A stretch of 64,000 nt of DNA. Source: Actinomycetes bacterium. Lineage in GTDB: Bacteria; Actinomycetota; Acidimicrobiia; Acidimicrobiales; Acidimicrobiaceae. A program made the translations under genes and the position numbers. Shown here in pieces: positions 36,019 to 43,971 of the stretch. The stretch lies in contig JAKARV010000002.1 of assembly GCA_021819205.1 (NCBI GenBank), positions 1 through 64,000 of the forward strand, in the 5' to 3' direction. The notes below the pieces were generated by a model that had not been told where the DNA came from, made no database searches, and saw only the letters and a list, made by a program, of their open reading frames with translations. Position 1 is the first letter of the stretch; each line of letters opens with the position of its first letter.

Positions 36019-36201
36019 TCAACCGCTGTTTCGAACCTTGCGAAAACGCTTTGCCATCAGCATCGCCACCCCGACAAGCAGGGCAAGTACGAAGATTGTG
36101 GTTGCCACCGTCGACAAGAAGTTCAATACCCATCCGAGTATGATGAGCGCGATTATCACGCCGGCGGCGCTCGCCAGAATTTTCAGACCGACAGTTTTCA
36201 T
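36019..36201 (-). CDS. small hydrophobic membrane protein
   Basis: This 60-residue ORF encodes two closely spaced hydrophobic stretches (ILASAAGVIIALIILGWVL and TIFVLALLVGVAMLM) followed by a basic tail KRFRKVR. ATG 36201 has GGAG seven bases upstream; an earlier in-frame ATG at 36222 lacks one. Topology looks like a helical hairpin with a positively charged cytoplasmic end. No family is recognised. It is convergent with the ABC permease gene, 48 bases away. Confidence 0.6.
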   Translation of the reverse strand: MKTVGLKILASAAGVIIALIILGWVLNFLSTVATTIFVLALLVGVAMLMAKRFRKVRNSG

Positions 36202-36435
36202 GGCTTGCTCCAATCGCTGCACCTAAGTTCATGCTAGCTAAGTCGAATCATCCAGTCCAGCTCTTCGCCTCAACGCGGCCTTATGAAAGCACGGCGACGG
36301 TGCCGGAACCAAGAGTCTGGCGGCAAGTCGACGGAATCGGAGCAGTATTTTCTTTTTGGCTGCGGATTTGGTTGCGAGAGCGGGGTGTTTGAAGTCCTAG
36401 AGTTACCTTGGCTATGCTTCGCGTTGGGAGGATCG
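36202..36435 (+). other. intergenic region upstream of the aldehyde dehydrogenase gene
   Basis: The 234 bases between the small membrane protein start and the SSADH start hold both divergent promoters. An AT-rich patch (AGTATTTTCTTTTTGG, about 36345-36360) is the most promoter-like element, but no good -35/-10 pair could be assigned. The GGGAGG ribosome-binding site of the dehydrogenase sits at its right end. Confidence 0.4.
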
Positions 36436-37899
36436 ATGAACAGCAATGCGGTATCTCTGGTGGCGGCGGTTCCCAAGGGGCTTTTGATTGGAGGAGAGTG
36501 GTCGGCGGCGGCAAACGGTGCGGAGTTCCCGGTGGAGAATCCCGCCAACTCCGAAGTGGTGGCGATGGTTGCGGACGCCGGGAGAGAGGAGGCGCTGGCA
36601 GCGCTTGAGGCTGCCAGCTACGCTCAGGCGTCGTGGACGAAGACTTCGCCACGGAGCCGCGGTGAAATCTTGCGCGCTGCTTTTGAGGAGATCATGCGCA
36701 GACAGGAGGAGCTGAGCCTTCTCATGACCCTGGAGATGGGGAAGCCGCTAGCGGAGTCGCGGGGGGAGGTAGCATACGCCGCTGAGTTTCTTCGCTGGTT
36801 CTCGGAAGAGGCGGTACGCATCTCCGGAGACTTTTACACCTCGCCAGATGGAACTACTCGCATTCTTACCAGCAGGGTACCGGTCGGGCCGTCTTACTTG
36901 ATCACGCCGTGGAATTTTCCACTTGCGATGGGTGCCAGGAAGATGGGACCCGCACTGGCCGCCGGGTGCACGGTCATTCTCAAGCCGGCGGAGCAGACGC
37001 CACTGTGCTCGCTGGCGCTTGCGGATATCCTGGTCGGTGCGGGGGTTCCGGCAGGTGTTGTCAATGTGATCACCACTTCGAATCCCGTGGCTGTTACCGA
37101 CGCCCTGGTCGGCGATCCGCGCTTGCGGAAGCTCTCCTTCACCGGTTCGACGGAGGTCGGGCGCGAACTAATGGCAAAGTCTTCTCGGCACCTGCTCCGC
37201 CTGTCCATGGAACTTGGTGGCAACGCTCCGCTTATCGTCTTCGAGGATGCCGATCTCGACAAGGCGGTCAGCGGGGCGATGCTGGCAAAGATGCGCAACA
37301 TGGGGGAGGCGTGCACGGCGGCGAACCGAATCATGGCGCATCGGTCGATTGCTGGGGAGTTTTCCCGACGCCTCGGGGAGCGGATGGCGGCCCTTAGATT
37401 GGGCGATGGAACCGATCCTGCCGTGGACGTAGGACCGCTCATCGATCAGGCGGCCGTCAGCAAGGTCACTGAGCTTATGGCGGATGCTTTGGGCCACGGA
37501 GCAGAAGTGGTCGTGGGCGGGTCGCGGGTCGGCGACAGCGGCTACTTCTTTGCACCGACCGTCATAAAGGGCGTACCGCGCCACTCCCGGATGTTTTCGG
37601 AGGAGATATTTGGGCCGATCGCACCGGTGTACGAGTTCGATAGCGACGACGAGGCCTACGAGATGGCGAACAGCACTAGCTACGGGCTGGTTGCATACAT
37701 TTTCACCGAGTCGTTTTCGCGAGCTCACCGTAGTATCGAGGCGCTCGATACCGGAATGGTCGGGGTAAATCAGGGGTTTGTCTCCAACGCGGCAGCGCCC
37801 TTTGGCGGTGTGAAACACTCCGGGTTTGGCCGGGAGGGTGGTTTCGAAGGAATCCACGAGTATCTCACGGTGAAGTACGCGGCGCTGAACCTGGGCTGA
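36436..37899 (+). CDS. gabD: succinate-semialdehyde dehydrogenase (GabD-type ALDH)
   Basis: An NAD(P)-dependent aldehyde dehydrogenase of 487 residues. Conserved blocks: TPWNFPLAMGARKMGPALA, FTGSTEVGRELM, MELGGNAPLIVFEDAD (general-base Glu), the catalytic Cys in MGEACTAANR, and EEIFGPIAPV near the C-terminus. Order and motifs best match the GabD/succinate-semialdehyde branch, but other medium-chain ALDHs are possible. ATG 36436 follows GGGAGG. The methyltransferase gene begins one base after its stop. SSADH can feed succinate into the TCA cycle. Confidence 0.88.
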   Translation: MNSNAVSLVAAVPKGLLIGGEWSAAANGAEFPVENPANSEVVAMVADAGREEALAALEAASYAQASWTKTSPRSRGEILRAAFEEIMRRQEELSLLMTLEMGKPLAESRGEVAYAAEFLRWFSEEAVRISGDFYTSPDGTTRILTSRVPVGPSYLITPWNFPLAMGARKMGPALAAGCTVILKPAEQTPLCSLALADILVGAGVPAGVVNVITTSNPVAVTDALVGDPRLRKLSFTGSTEVGRELMAKSSRHLLRLSMELGGNAPLIVFEDADLDKAVSGAMLAKMRNMGEACTAANRIMAHRSIAGEFSRRLGERMAALRLGDGTDPAVDVGPLIDQAAVSKVTELMADALGHGAEVVVGGSRVGDSGYFFAPTVIKGVPRHSRMFSEEIFGPIAPVYEFDSDDEAYEMANSTSYGLVAYIFTESFSRAHRSIEALDTGMVGVNQGFVSNAAAPFGGVKHSGFGREGGFEGIHEYLTVKYAALNLG

Positions 37900-37900
37900 A

Positions 37901-38563
37901 ATGAGGTCGAGTTCGAAGTGGTCGGGCGCGGTGGCTTTCAACCGTTTCGTCGAGCGCTTTGACGCCTGGTATGAGAGCAGCCAGGGTGCACGGGCCTATC
38001 ATCTCGAATTGGAGTGCCTTCGCCCTCTGTGGCCGGTAGGCGGCGTGCCACGCCTGGAAGTGGGCGTGGGGACCGGGCGTTTCGCTTCGGTGCTCGGCGC
38101 GGAAGTGGGAATCGACCCAGCAAAGGAGGCGCTTCGCAGGGCGGCGGCGCGTGGTGTTATTGCGGTTCAGGCTGCTGGCGAGCGCACTCCATTTGGTAGC
38201 CGTGCCTTTATCGGGGTCTTGATGGTCGGGGTTCTTTGCTTTGCAGACCGGCCCCTGCTCCTACTGGAGGAGGCGAAGAGGGTTCTTGATCCTTCGGGAG
38301 TGCTTCTGGTGGGGGCGGTTCCGCTGGATAGCGAGTGGGGAGCTTTGTATCTAGGGAAGGGGAGATCTGGCGACCCGTTCTACCGGAGCGGCCGACCGAT
38401 AACGTCGGACGGGCTTGTGGAGATGGTGACCTCGGCTGGTTTCAGGATCGAAGCTGCCAGGAGCACGCTCCTGGCTCCACCTGGTGCAGCTGAAGCCGGA
38501 GGCGTCGAAGATGGCCTGGTGGCCGGCGCCGGGTTTGTGGCCCTTCTCGCCGCACCGGCTTAG
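37901..38563 (+). CDS. class I SAM-dependent methyltransferase
   Basis: This 220-residue protein has the Rossmann SAM-binding motif PRLEVGVGTGRFA, then VGIDPAKEALRRAA, GVLMVGVLCF and LLEEAKRVLDPSGVLLVG, the standard Methyltransf_11 order. The acceptor is unknown. ATG 37901 lies one base after the SSADH stop, so the two are co-transcribed. The convergent gene starts at 38579. Confidence 0.82.
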   Translation: MRSSSKWSGAVAFNRFVERFDAWYESSQGARAYHLELECLRPLWPVGGVPRLEVGVGTGRFASVLGAEVGIDPAKEALRRAAARGVIAVQAAGERTPFGSRAFIGVLMVGVLCFADRPLLLLEEAKRVLDPSGVLLVGAVPLDSEWGALYLGKGRSGDPFYRSGRPITSDGLVEMVTSAGFRIEAARSTLLAPPGAAEAGGVEDGLVAGAGFVALLAAPA

Positions 38564-38578
38564 GGGATGACCGCCGGC

Positions 38579-41170
38579 TCAACCTGATGGAGCACCCGGA
38601 TCTCGCAAGCTTCTGGTGAGCATGTATGGAGACGGCCCGGCGCCCCTGATGATCATCCGGGCTTGTTTTACGTAGATGCCGGCGGTAGTGAGGGAGATCG
38701 GATCGAGCTTCATCGCCTTCATTTCGAAGAGGTCTACGCCAACCGACACCAGCTTCAGAAGCAGTCCCGTCAAGGAGTCGGAAGAGATCGGCGGTACCCG
38801 GCCGTAGCCGTTAAGGATCGAAATTCCCGGGATGGAGGCGATGAAGCGCGCCAGATCGAGATCGGTCTGGGGAAGGGCGCGGATCGTGGTCGCCCCGAGG
38901 AGGTCGTTGGCGACCCCGGAGAGGCTTCCCTTCAAGTAGGGACCGAACCGGCGGTCATGGATGAGTTCGATGGCAATCTCGACGGCCCGGTGATCAAGCT
39001 CCTCGCGGCGCGCGCCAGGTGGTGGAAGCGTTGGGATTTCGAGGATTTTCAGTACTTGGTCAGTGGCCGCGGCGTCGAGTTCCCAGGCTGGTTGCGGGAG
39101 GGGGGATCCCATCGCGCTGAGAACCCTTTCCCGCTCGAGCTTTGGCCGTACAAGTGGTGTTCCGGTCGGCTTTTCCAGCCATTGCGCGTACTCGTACATC
39201 CTCCCGAGAACGAGGGCCGCGCTCTCTGGGAAGGCGTACGACGGGATCTGCCGTTTGGTGCTGCTCAGAGCGGCGGGAACGCCCGGGAGCGCTAGGAAGT
39301 TGGCTAGCACGGGCTTTGGCTTGCCGATACCCTCTTGCTGCGCTGCCGCGGCTACCTCGCCGGCAACGTCTGCGGCAAGGTCGGCGGCTGCGTTGGGGAC
39401 TCCGCGGAGTTCACCACCAGCGATCGGCGGAGCAATCAGCCTGGGGTCGTCGTAAGTTCCGACTACTGTCGGGACGAAGCTAACGACGGCAGCATCGATC
39501 TCTGGGCAGGAAAGCACCTGTTTGAGCAGCCACCCCCACTCCTCCGGCGTGGCGGCGGGATCCAATTCGAATGGGTTGTTGCCTTGCAACCGCGTCCCAA
39601 GGCGGCCTCGAACTGTGGCAGCGGTATCCTCGGAGAGGCAGCCGAGCGTGAGGCCCCCGGTGGCCAGGGTGTCTGCGACCAGGGGCCCGGGTCCTCCCTT
39701 GTTGGCAAGGACCGCTACTCGGTTTCCGGCAGGAAGGGGCTGCGCTGACATCGCCCTCGCCAGCTGGACCAGCTGCTCCAGGGTGTCTACCCGCAGGACG
39801 CCGGTCTGGCGCATCAGCGCCTGGACCGCCTCGTCCTGGCGGAGCTCTCCAAAGGCCATGGTGGACGTTGGTCCAGATCGGTTCGACTTCACCGCGATCA
39901 CCGGCTTCTTCCTCGACAGCCGACGGGCGATGCGGGCGAAGGTCCGCGGGTTTCCGAAGTCCTCGATGTAGAGGAGGACGAGCTGGGTGTTGGGATCATC
40001 TTCCCACCATGCCATCAAGTCATTTCCGGAGATGTCCGCCTTGTTTCCCGAGGAGACGAAGCTCGCAATCCCCAAACCAACCCGTTGGAGTTCGGCGATG
40101 ATGGCGAGCGATAGCGGTCCTGACTGGGCATGCACGCTGGCGTTTCCCGGGTTCACCCGAAGCGGGGATACCGTGGCTTGGAGACCGAAGGCGGGGTTCG
40201 CGACACCCATCGAATTTGGCCCGACTACCCGCATGCCGTAGCTTCGGGCCATGCCCACGAGCGTCTTCTCCAACTCAACGCCCTCCGGAGAGCTATCGGA
40301 GAAACCGGCCGAGAGGATGAGCAAGCTCTTGGCCCCAGCAGCTGCGGCGTCATCGAGGACATCGCGGACCGCGCTCGCCCTGACCATGATTATCGCTAGA
40401 TCCACCGGTTCGCCGATTGCAGCCATCGTCGGGTAGGCGGTGACCCCCCGCACCGACTCTGCATTTGGATTGACCGGGAAGATACGCCCGGAGAAGTTGC
40501 CTGCGAGCAGGTGCGCGAGCACGATGTTCCCAAGGCTGCCCTCGACCCGGCTTGCTCCGACCACGGCTATGGTCGCGGGCTCCACAATAGCCTGGACCGA
40601 GCGCACAGTGGAGCGGTGCTCCCGCTCTGCGACCATGCGCTGGGACTCCGGGGTAACATCGATGTCGAACCCGACTTCGATGACGCCGTCCTCGACTGAG
40701 CGCTTTACTTTGTACCCTGCGTCCAAGAAAACCTTCAGCATCTTGACGTTGTCGGGGAGGGTCTCGGCGTAGAAGTGGTTGATTCCCTGGAGCTTTGCGT
40801 AAGCGGAGAGTTGTTCGAGCATGATCGAGCCGAGTCCGCGCCCCTGGTGTGCGTCGTCGACCAAGAAGGCTACCTCCGCTGACGCCTTCCCCGGCAGCCG
40901 GTCGTAGCGGGAGACGGCGACGATGGTATCGCCGACCAGCGCCACGAACGCCATCCGATCCTGGTAATCGACGTTGACAAAACGGAAAAGCATTGCGTCT
41001 GAAAGCTTGGGAAGTGGCGTAAAAAAGCGGTAGTAGATCGTGGCGGGGGAGAGCCGGCCGTGAAGTTCGGCAATTTTGACATCGTCGTCGGGCCGGATTG
41101 GGCGAAGGTGAAGGGTCCGGCCGTCCGATAGAACAACGTCTGACTGCCAGGCTTCTGGAAAGCCACTCAT
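38579..41170 (-). CDS. GNAT acetyltransferase fused to an acyl-CoA synthetase (NDP-forming)-like domain
   Basis: Residues about 1-170 are a GNAT domain: LHLRPIRPDDDVKIAELHG, VAFLVDDAHQGRGLGSIML (acetyl-CoA pyrophosphate loop) and a C-terminal TLPDNVKMLKVFLDAGYK. Residues about 190-690 match the CoA-binding and ligase-like subunits of ADP-forming acetyl-CoA synthetase (VVGASRVEGSLGN, VVGPNSMGVANP, SSGNKADISGNDLM). The C-terminal ATP-grasp region is short: the lysine/HK-containing N-terminal half of the usual domain is missing, leaving only ELIHDRRFGPYLKGSLSGVAND-like and GYGRVPPISSDSLTGLLLK-like segments (quoted in pieces). This domain order is that of Pat-type protein acetyltransferases with GNAT at the N-terminus. 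It may acetylate proteins, with the ligase part sensing CoA or acyl-CoA. It sits three bases from the Rrf2 gene. Confidence 0.8.
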   Translation of the reverse strand: MSGFPEAWQSDVVLSDGRTLHLRPIRPDDDVKIAELHGRLSPATIYYRFFTPLPKLSDAMLFRFVNVDYQDRMAFVALVGDTIVAVSRYDRLPGKASAEVAFLVDDAHQGRGLGSIMLEQLSAYAKLQGINHFYAETLPDNVKMLKVFLDAGYKVKRSVEDGVIEVGFDIDVTPESQRMVAEREHRSTVRSVQAIVEPATIAVVGASRVEGSLGNIVLAHLLAGNFSGRIFPVNPNAESVRGVTAYPTMAAIGEPVDLAIIMVRASAVRDVLDDAAAAGAKSLLILSAGFSDSSPEGVELEKTLVGMARSYGMRVVGPNSMGVANPAFGLQATVSPLRVNPGNASVHAQSGPLSLAIIAELQRVGLGIASFVSSGNKADISGNDLMAWWEDDPNTQLVLLYIEDFGNPRTFARIARRLSRKKPVIAVKSNRSGPTSTMAFGELRQDEAVQALMRQTGVLRVDTLEQLVQLARAMSAQPLPAGNRVAVLANKGGPGPLVADTLATGGLTLGCLSEDTAATVRGRLGTRLQGNNPFELDPAATPEEWGWLLKQVLSCPEIDAAVVSFVPTVVGTYDDPRLIAPPIAGGELRGVPNAAADLAADVAGEVAAAAQQEGIGKPKPVLANFLALPGVPAALSSTKRQIPSYAFPESAALVLGRMYEYAQWLEKPTGTPLVRPKLERERVLSAMGSPLPQPAWELDAAATDQVLKILEIPTLPPPGARREELDHRAVEIAIELIHDRRFGPYLKGSLSGVANDLLGATTIRALPQTDLDLARFIASIPGISILNGYGRVPPISSDSLTGLLLKLVSVGVDLFEMKAMKLDPISLTTAGIYVKQARMIIRGAGPSPYMLTRSLRDPGAPSG

Positions 41171-41173
41171 ATT

Positions 41174-41644
41174 TCAACCCCTTCGTGGCCCGGCGATCTC
41201 CTCCAAGGGGGTCTCGGAGAAGGCTTTCAGGCCTCTAGCTCGGTCGACCATATCGGCGAGGGTGTAGCTGCGGAGGTGCTCGCGCATGTGGGCACCGAGT
41301 TCAGCCCAGACCTCGAGCAGGGCGCACTGCCCCTCGTGGTTGCAGGCGTCACCGTGGTGGGGCTCGACAAAGTCTCCAGCCACGATGGGGCCGTCGACCG
41401 CGGAGACGATCTGGGCGAGATCGATCTCTCCAGCAGCTCTGGAGAGGACGTAACCGCCACCGGCGCCGCGTTTCGACCGCACCAGCCCGGCTCCCTTGAG
41501 AGCAAGGAGGATCTGTTCCAGGTACGGCTGGGGCAGAGCAGTCCTGCGCGCAAGCTCTGCCACCGACGTCGGTTCGCCCGCATCGTGCAACGCCAGCGAG
41601 AGGAGTGCTCGCGAGGCGTAATCTCCCCTCGTAGATACCTTCAC
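41174..41644 (-). CDS. Rrf2-family transcriptional regulator
   Basis: The winged helix is clear: STRGDYASRALLSLALHD, PTSVAELARRTALPQPYLEQ and GAGLVRSKRGAGGGYVLSRA. The sensor loop contains HHGDACNHEGQCALLEVW, two Cys five residues apart where IscR and NsrR have three. The protein could bind an iron-sulfur cluster with His or other ligands, or be a thiol sensor. GTG 41644 gives 156 residues; TTG 41653 is an alternative. It probably controls the adjacent GNAT/acyl-CoA-ligase-like gene, which begins three bases downstream, or itself. Confidence 0.88.
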   Translation of the reverse strand: MKVSTRGDYASRALLSLALHDAGEPTSVAELARRTALPQPYLEQILLALKGAGLVRSKRGAGGGYVLSRAAGEIDLAQIVSAVDGPIVAGDFVEPHHGDACNHEGQCALLEVWAELGAHMREHLRSYTLADMVDRARGLKAFSETPLEEIAGPRRG

Positions 41645-41716
41645 GAAGCCCAAGCGTAGCCGATTTCTCAGATCGATGGCTAGGCTCGATTCAAAAGCGG
41701 CACGGGAACCGGAGTG

Positions 41717-42880
41717 ATGGGCAAAGAAGGGGATCAGGGCGCCGGGGTCGCATTGGTCTCCGGCGACGAGAGGTTTGTGCTCCCGGATTACAGTGGGCCG
41801 GGCCTTTGCCAGCTGCTCGGTCCGGTGATGAGCCGGGGCAGTGGCCTTCCGTCTGAGCGTGCTTTGTGGGTTGAGTCGCGGATTGCCGGGGCGGGACAAG
41901 CGGTTCTGCTGGTTCTCGATGGGCTGGGCTATTTTCAGCTTGCCGAACGGCTGTCGTTCCTTCCCAACTTTGCCGGTATGGAGCTTTCGCGGGCGTCGTC
42001 CGTAGCGCCAACCACCACCGCCACCGCCCTTACCTCGCTCACCACCGGTTGCACCCCTGCGGAGCATGGGGTGGTGGGGTATCGGGTCAGGGTAGGAAAG
42101 GGAAGCGTGCTGAATACGTTGCGTTGGGGTGCCGGGTCGAACGAAGCTCCTATTCTTCCACCATCTCCATACGACTTCCAGCCGATCGCCCCGTTTTTTG
42201 GTGGCAGTCCGCCAATCGTTACCAAGCAGATATTTGCGAAAACTGGTTTTAGCCAGGTGCATCTCCGGGGAGGGCGCTTCGCGCTCTGGTCGACGGCAAG
42301 CGGTTTGGTGTCGCGGATACTTGAGTGCGTGAACCGCGGAGAGCCCTTTGTCTACGCGTACTACGAGGGGATCGATTCCACCGCTCACCAGTTTGGCTTG
42401 GGCGAACAGTACGATCTTGAGTTGCGGCTGGTCGACTTTCTTATCGGGGTGCTCGTGGAGTCGTTGCCATCGGGGTGCGCCTTGGTCATTACGTCTGATC
42501 ACGGCCAGGTAGAGGTGAAGGAGCAGCCGATCCACATCGATCACGATGTCCTTGCCAACGTGAGGTTTCAGTCGGGTGAGGGCCGTTTTCGCTGGCTCCA
42601 CATGGCGCAAGGAACGGCGGAGCCAGCCCGCGACTTGCTTGTGGAGCGGTACGGCGACCGGGCGCGGATCTTGCTCCGCGATGAGGCCGTGCAGCTCGGC
42701 CTCTTTGGCGGGGTGCCAACCCCGGAGGTTGCGGCGCGGTTCGGGGATATTGCCCTTATCGCGCAGGACGCCTGCAGCTTCTACGATCCGATGGATTCTG
42801 GTGCGTTCAAGTTGGTGAGCAGGCACGGGGCCCTTACGGCCGCGGAGCTGGTGGTACCGCTTTTGACTAGCGTTAGCTAG
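41717..42880 (+). CDS. type I phosphodiesterase/nucleotide pyrophosphatase family protein
   Basis: A 387-residue alkaline-phosphatase-superfamily hydrolase of the PF01663 type. Metal and nucleophile motifs: LLVLDGLG (Asp), APTTTATALTSLTTG (Thr nucleophile), YYEGIDSTAHQFG (Asp, His), ITSDHGQVEV (Asp, His) and SRHGALT (His). It lacks a signal peptide. It probably hydrolyses phosphodiesters or pyrophosphates, with the substrate unknown. It is divergent from the Rrf2 gene. Confidence 0.85.
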   Translation: MGKEGDQGAGVALVSGDERFVLPDYSGPGLCQLLGPVMSRGSGLPSERALWVESRIAGAGQAVLLVLDGLGYFQLAERLSFLPNFAGMELSRASSVAPTTTATALTSLTTGCTPAEHGVVGYRVRVGKGSVLNTLRWGAGSNEAPILPPSPYDFQPIAPFFGGSPPIVTKQIFAKTGFSQVHLRGGRFALWSTASGLVSRILECVNRGEPFVYAYYEGIDSTAHQFGLGEQYDLELRLVDFLIGVLVESLPSGCALVITSDHGQVEVKEQPIHIDHDVLANVRFQSGEGRFRWLHMAQGTAEPARDLLVERYGDRARILLRDEAVQLGLFGGVPTPEVAARFGDIALIAQDACSFYDPMDSGAFKLVSRHGALTAAELVVPLLTSVS

Positions 42881-42990
42881 GTTGGCATGCATCGGGGCGA
42901 GGTCGGAGTTTTCCGGCTTTGGCCGGCTGCAGGATGCAATTAGTATGGAGTCGTTGCGTTGGCTACGCGACCGATGGGAGGTGAATCTGG

Positions 42991-43446
42991 ATGCAGGCGT
43001 CCAACGAAGAGCCGGAGCAGCTGGTTCCTGGAGAGCCAGGGCGTGAAGGAGAGGCGGACGAGGTCTCCTCTCCGGCAAAGGTTCTCCGGATTGGGTCGAT
43101 GATCAAGGCGCTGCTAGACGAGGTAAAGGCAGCTTCGCTTGACGAGAGGTCGCGTTCCCGGCTTGCCGAGATCTACGAGACCTCGGTGAGGGAGCTATCG
43201 GAGGTGATGTCTGCCGATCTTGCCAACGAGTTGAAGGGATTTTCGTTGCCATTCAACGACGGGGAGATACCGACTGAGGCAGAGCTGAGAATCGCTCAGG
43301 CCCAGCTAGTTGGCTGGCTCGAGGGTTTGTTCCATGGGATCCAGGCGACCCTCTTCGCACAACAGATGGCTGCCCGTTCGCAGCTGGAGGAGATGCATCA
43401 GCGCAGCCTGCCCCAACCCCCGCAGCAAACCGGAAACTACCTGTGA
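42991..43446 (+). CDS. bpa: bacterial proteasome activator Bpa/PafE
   Basis: The core is very close to the Bpa/PafE family (DUF2587): IKALLDEVKAASLDE, ELKGFSLPFNDGEIPTEAEL and RIAQAQLVGWLEGLFHGIQ with LFAQQMAARSQLEEM. Bpa forms a dodecameric ring that docks on the 20S proteasome through a C-terminal GQYL motif and enables ATP-independent degradation. Here the last four residues are GNYL. The gene implies that this organism has a 20S proteasome, although prcB/prcA are not in the window. ATG 42991 has GGAGGTG eight bases upstream. It overlaps the rpiB gene by four bases. Confidence 0.9.
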   Translation: MQASNEEPEQLVPGEPGREGEADEVSSPAKVLRIGSMIKALLDEVKAASLDERSRSRLAEIYETSVRELSEVMSADLANELKGFSLPFNDGEIPTEAELRIAQAQLVGWLEGLFHGIQATLFAQQMAARSQLEEMHQRSLPQPPQQTGNYL

Positions 43447-43925
43447 CGCTTGACGGGGTGGTGATCGCCCTCGGGAGCGATCATGCTGGCTATCCGCTGA
43501 AGGAGCTAGTCGCAGCAAAGCTAGACGAGGAGGGTGCGGTACTGTTGGACTTCGGGACGTTTTCCGACGAGTCCACAGATTATCCGTTGTACTGTCAGCC
43601 GGCAGCCGAGGCTGTCGCTACCGGCGCGGCTGCTTTTGCGGTGGTTTTTGGAGGTTCAGGGCAAGGAGAGCAGATCGTGGCGAACAAGGTCAAGGGGGTT
43701 CGCGCCGCGCTCTGTTACAACGAACTTTCTGCACGATTGGCGCGCCAGCACAACGATGCCAATGTGCTTGCGCTGGGCGCACGCCTGCTCGGCACTGACT
43801 TGGCGCTCTCCATCGTGAACGCCTTTTTTGGCGCCGAGTTTGAGGGCGGTCGCCACCAGCGCAGGATCGAGCAGATCCGGCAGGTGGAAGAGGGTGCCTC
43901 GTTTGCGGCCGGGCAGGAAGCCTGA
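43443..43925 (+). CDS. rpiB: ribose-5-phosphate isomerase B (RpiB/LacAB family)
   Basis: This enzyme interconverts ribose-5-phosphate and ribulose-5-phosphate in the non-oxidative pentose phosphate pathway. Family blocks: VIALGSDHAGYPLKE, VFGGSGQGEQIVANKVKG, which matches the mycobacterial type with no active-site Cys but a Ser/Glu pair, and RQHNDANVLALGARLLG. At 160 residues it is of normal length. It starts with GTG overlapping the bpa stop. Confidence 0.88.
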   Translation: MTLDGVVIALGSDHAGYPLKELVAAKLDEEGAVLLDFGTFSDESTDYPLYCQPAAEAVATGAAAFAVVFGGSGQGEQIVANKVKGVRAALCYNELSARLARQHNDANVLALGARLLGTDLALSIVNAFFGAEFEGGRHQRRIEQIRQVEEGASFAAGQEA

Positions 43926-43971
43926 CGGTATCCGGCAGGGGGGTGTTGCGGCCCATCCGGGTCGGGGCAAG

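Noticed and set aside
41645-43078. Long 5' extension of the Rrf2 reading frame
   Set aside because: It is an antisense shadow of the phosphodiesterase gene; the DNA-binding domain begins at 41644.
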